NCBI RefSeq assembly: GCF_012290005.1
Contig: NZ_JAAXMS010000006.1
Coordinates: 1-64,000, forward strand
Source of the DNA: Crateriforma spongiae
Lineage (GTDB): Bacteria; Planctomycetota; Planctomycetia; Pirellulales; Pirellulaceae
Direction: 5' to 3'
Length of the DNA: 64,000 bases
Under the pieces are notes generated by a model. It was not told the origin of the DNA, did not search any database, and saw only the letters and a list, made by a program, of their open reading frames with translations. The number at the start of each line of letters is the position of its first letter. The stretch's first letter is position 1. Positions 62,315-64,000 of this stretch are shown here, one piece after another. A program made the position numbers and the translations under genes.

Positions 62315-63448
62315 CTAATTCGCGAACAGCCGCTGAATCCATAGTCGAAAGAAGCGATCAACAATCACGAATGACGCTTCCTCTCGCTCGATGATGTCAC
62401 CCGCTTCTAACGACTCGGCAGCCCGCTGCGCATTGGATGCACTACGAAGTCCGAATCGGCGCGTAAAATCAGATGAAAACGGCTTGGGCGGCTCCTCACA
62501 TTCAGCCAGCCCACGAAGGAACCGCTGCTCGTTCTTCGTCATCGCTTCCCAAAGGTTGACGTAGGCGTGACTTTCTCGACGAAGTAGCTCAGCCACCGCT
62601 GTATCGAGATCGGCCTCATTCGCCTCCTCGCCGGTTTCCGTCATCGACCAAAGGACGTGACAAAGGTGCTGCGTATAGAAGGGGTGACCGCCTGTTCTTT
62701 TGCACAACGATGCGATGGTTTGTCGATCAATTTGTTTGTCGGCATGTTGAAATCGCTTGGCGACAAAAGGTTGCCAGTGTTTTGTTTCGATGGGCCCGAT
62801 CGGATAGTGCATTGCACTGCGGTAGAGCGGGCGAGCCTCATCCAGAAACATGGATTGCAGCAGATGCTTGCGGCTACCCAAGAAGACGTAAGCGACATTC
62901 TTGTGATGTTGAATACTGCTGCGAATCTGTTTTTCGGTGGTGTCATCCTCGTAGTCCAGGATTTGCTGAAACTCATCAAACACCATCACAACGGTTTTGC
63001 CAGTCTTGTCCGCAAGCTTCTGCGGCGCATCCAGCACCTCGACCAAATCAGCCCTAGAGACCGCGCGCCCGTCGATCCCAAAATCAATCTTCGGTTGGCC
63101 CGCATCATCAAGCGAAACACTGGGCCGCAGTCGCCCGAAGAGTGATTTTCCAAGCTCCAGCAAACGCTTGGACGTTGATTCTGCCGCCACCGAAACGGCC
63201 TTCGCTGTCGCCTGCGAAAACGCTGCCGATCCATCTGTCGGCCAGAGGTCCACGTAGACGGTGACAAACTGCTTCTTGGGGAGCTTCGCGAGCGCACGCA
63301 AGATCAGCGATGTCTTTCCCATCCTGCGTTCGGCATAGACAAACGACCTGCCCGCCGACTTCATCATGTCCGTCAGGTCAGCCAGTTCTCTCGTGCGATT
63401 GCAGAAGGCACCATTGCCAACAATGCCGCCATACGAAAAGGGATTCAC
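62315..63448 (-). CDS. AAA-type ATPase (archaeal-like/STAND-related)
   Basis: I choose the GTG at 63448, with GGAGG 9 nt upstream, giving 377 residues. The frame is open to 63613, but that part covers operator repeats. The protein opens MNPFSYGGIVGNGAFCNR, the family's usual beginning. A degenerate Walker A (AERRMGKTSLI) is at about residue 35 and the Walker B is VVMVFDEFQQIL. A late region has KRTGGHPFYTQHLCHVLW and a C-terminal winged-helix-like part. Relatives are ATPases of unknown target, sometimes linked to toxin or defence modules. Cargo or a helper for the cassette is inferred. Confidence 0.88.
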   Translation of the reverse strand: MNPFSYGGIVGNGAFCNRTRELADLTDMMKSAGRSFVYAERRMGKTSLILRALAKLPKKQFVTVYVDLWPTDGSAAFSQATAKAVSVAAESTSKRLLELGKSLFGRLRPSVSLDDAGQPKIDFGIDGRAVSRADLVEVLDAPQKLADKTGKTVVMVFDEFQQILDYEDDTTEKQIRSSIQHHKNVAYVFLGSRKHLLQSMFLDEARPLYRSAMHYPIGPIETKHWQPFVAKRFQHADKQIDRQTIASLCKRTGGHPFYTQHLCHVLWSMTETGEEANEADLDTAVAELLRRESHAYVNLWEAMTKNEQRFLRGLAECEEPPKPFSSDFTRRFGLRSASNAQRAAESLEAGDIIEREEASFVIVDRFFRLWIQRLFAN

Positions 63449-63464
63449 AACCCACACCTCCAAA

Positions 63465-63495
63465 TTACGCAACGTGCGTAACGCAGTTTGCGTAA
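63465..63495. promoter_or_regulatory. Operator-like TTACGCA repeats upstream of the ATPase
   Basis: TTACGCA (63465-63471), three bases, TGCGTAA (63475-63481), then TGCGTAA again (63489-63495). The first two form a perfect inverted repeat. They lie 17-47 bp upstream of the GTG start and probably bind a repressor, perhaps the ATPase's own winged helix. Confidence 0.65.
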
Positions 63496-63594
63496 TCCAG
63501 CGAGCCACGGCAAGTCCAAAACCAGCGTTGCTCGAAGAATTCCGGCAATTGGCGACCCCAAACCCGAACCCGCAGAATCTGCACATCCTGCAAC

Positions 63595-63629
63595 TCTTCA
63601 CGACATAGCCCATGTTATCGGACGTTCAA
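63595..63629. repeat. Right cassette-end repeat (att-like)
   Basis: TCTTCACGACATAG, six variable bases, then TTATCGGACGTTCAA. It is in direct orientation with the left copy at 58743 and closer in sequence to the orphan copy at 39608. Confidence 0.6.
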
Positions 63630-63693
63630 CCATCACCTAATCAGTGCGACCGATACCAGCGGAACAAAGCAGTTCGTGCACTGTTCGTCGGAA

Positions 63694-64000
63694 GTGCTCA
63701 CCCGGGCGAAACATCGTCTTCGGGATTCCTGTCTCGAACTCGATGCGTTAAAGCCGGATGACATGCGTCGACGCCTAACCAGTGTCCAGCAAACGATCTA
63801 CCTATTGTTTAACGAAGGCTAAAGTTCCTCGCATTCTGACAAGCTGATACGGGTCGATCTATGTGAGGAAGCTGTCCGTCTAGAGTTGCTGCTGGCCGAG
63901 CACGAAAACACAAGCGGTCCCGAGTCGGCGGCGTTCTTAGCGCTCTTGTTGTTCCATAGCGTTCGCTTGGATGCCCGCTTGAACGAGCTCGGCGGTATCG
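63694..64000 (+). pseudogene. Broken DUF6596-type sigma factor, runs off the window
   Basis: From about 63694 the plus strand reads VLTRAKHRLRDSCLELDALK, then RRLTSVQQTIYLLFNEG. A TAA follows at 63820-63822, and the same frame continues with SSSHSDKLIRVDLCEEAVRL, then GPESAAFLALLLFHSVRLDA. This is the middle of the SigI-like/DUF6596 sigma factor family, where NEGY is conserved at the stop, so a Tyr codon was lost. The sigma-70 N-terminal region is missing. The gene begins abruptly after the cassette end and continues past the window. Confidence 0.8.

Larger units (their letters stand above)
58743..63629 (-). mobile_element. Serine-recombinase/DUF2924/HTH mobile cassette with AAA ATPase
   Basis: Six leftward genes (AAA ATPase, HTH, small ORF, DUF2924, serine recombinase, HTH) lie between two copies of a roughly 35-bp motif in the same orientation. 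A third copy of the motif and of the terminal HTH gene at 39.6 kb marks an older relic. Beyond the right end lies a broken sigma factor gene. The limits are inferred from the repeats. The ATPase may be cargo. Confidence 0.6.

Noticed and set aside
62067-62318. 83-residue plus-strand frame in the gap between HTH 2 and the ATPase
   Set aside because: No motif, opposite orientation to the cassette, and it runs into the ATPase end.
11384-63822. Alternative genetic code as the cause of the in-frame stops
   Set aside because: All three stop codons are involved, and the intact genes in the window use the same codons as normal ends with 4-nt overlaps.

Overview
The window looks like chromosomal DNA of a marine planctomycete of the Rhodopirellula/Pirellula type. 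This rests on gene content: several secreted sulfatases, the paired DUF1549/DUF1553 cytochrome (PSD1) and DUF1501 genes, ECF sigma factors beside FecR or Ser/Thr-kinase genes, a giant RTX/dockerin protein with the arginine-rich 'LEKRQLL' N-terminus common in this phylum, and HTH/serine-recombinase/DUF2924 cassettes. No rRNA, tRNA or CRISPR array was seen.

Region 1 (1-13.7 kb, all minus strand) reads like one long polysaccharide-use operon. A GntR/FCD regulator comes first, then an enolase-superfamily enzyme, an SDR dehydrogenase (interrupted by a stop), an amidohydrolase-type lactonase, a sulfatase, two tandem 921-residue CBM9-like proteins, a GH26 mannanase-like enzyme and a second sulfatase cut by the window edge. 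Several junctions overlap by 4 nt. I infer desulfation and depolymerisation of a sulfated glycan, followed by non-phosphorylative oxidation of a released sugar. Gene debris (a XylR-like regulator and a nucleotidyltransferase-like gene) lies behind it at 13.9-14.5 kb.

Region 2 (14.8-23.6 kb) has two divergent units. A leftward operon encodes a Gly/Arg-rich secreted protein, PSD1 cytochrome, DUF1501 and an alpha/beta hydrolase. A rightward operon encodes an EF-hand protein, an ECF sigma factor and a FecR-like membrane protein. Region 3 (23.7-39.5 kb) holds a truncated IS copy, a 2,327-residue RTX/dockerin protein, a GxxExxY gene bracketed by 90-bp hairpin repeats, and a small membrane protein-ECF sigma-kinase/STAND/FGE operon followed by a secreted coiled-coil protein.

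Region 4 (39.6-42.7 kb) contains the relic of a recombinase cassette, an IS with an intact DDE transposase and a secreted-protein pseudogene. Region 5 (42.8-48.0 kb) is a second sulfatase operon next to a VCBS/FG-GAP protein. Region 6 (48.3-52.0 kb) is a PAS histidine kinase, a response regulator and an NtrC-type sigma54 activator. Region 7 (52.1-58.5 kb) is a redox/electrophile-response block (peroxiredoxin, NAD(P)-binding protein, alcohol and aldehyde dehydrogenases, azoreductase, pirin, DoxX) ending in a MarR regulator with two matching operator palindromes.

Region 8 (58.7-63.6 kb) is a mobile cassette bracketed by related direct repeats: an AAA ATPase with its own operator-like repeats, two HTH proteins, DUF2924, a small ORF and a large serine recombinase carrying an amber codon. 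It abuts a broken DUF6596-type sigma factor at the window end. The most distinctive points are the cassette boundaries, the GxxExxY/hairpin unit, the MarR operators, the tandem 921-residue pair, and six in-frame stop codons in five otherwise readable genes.
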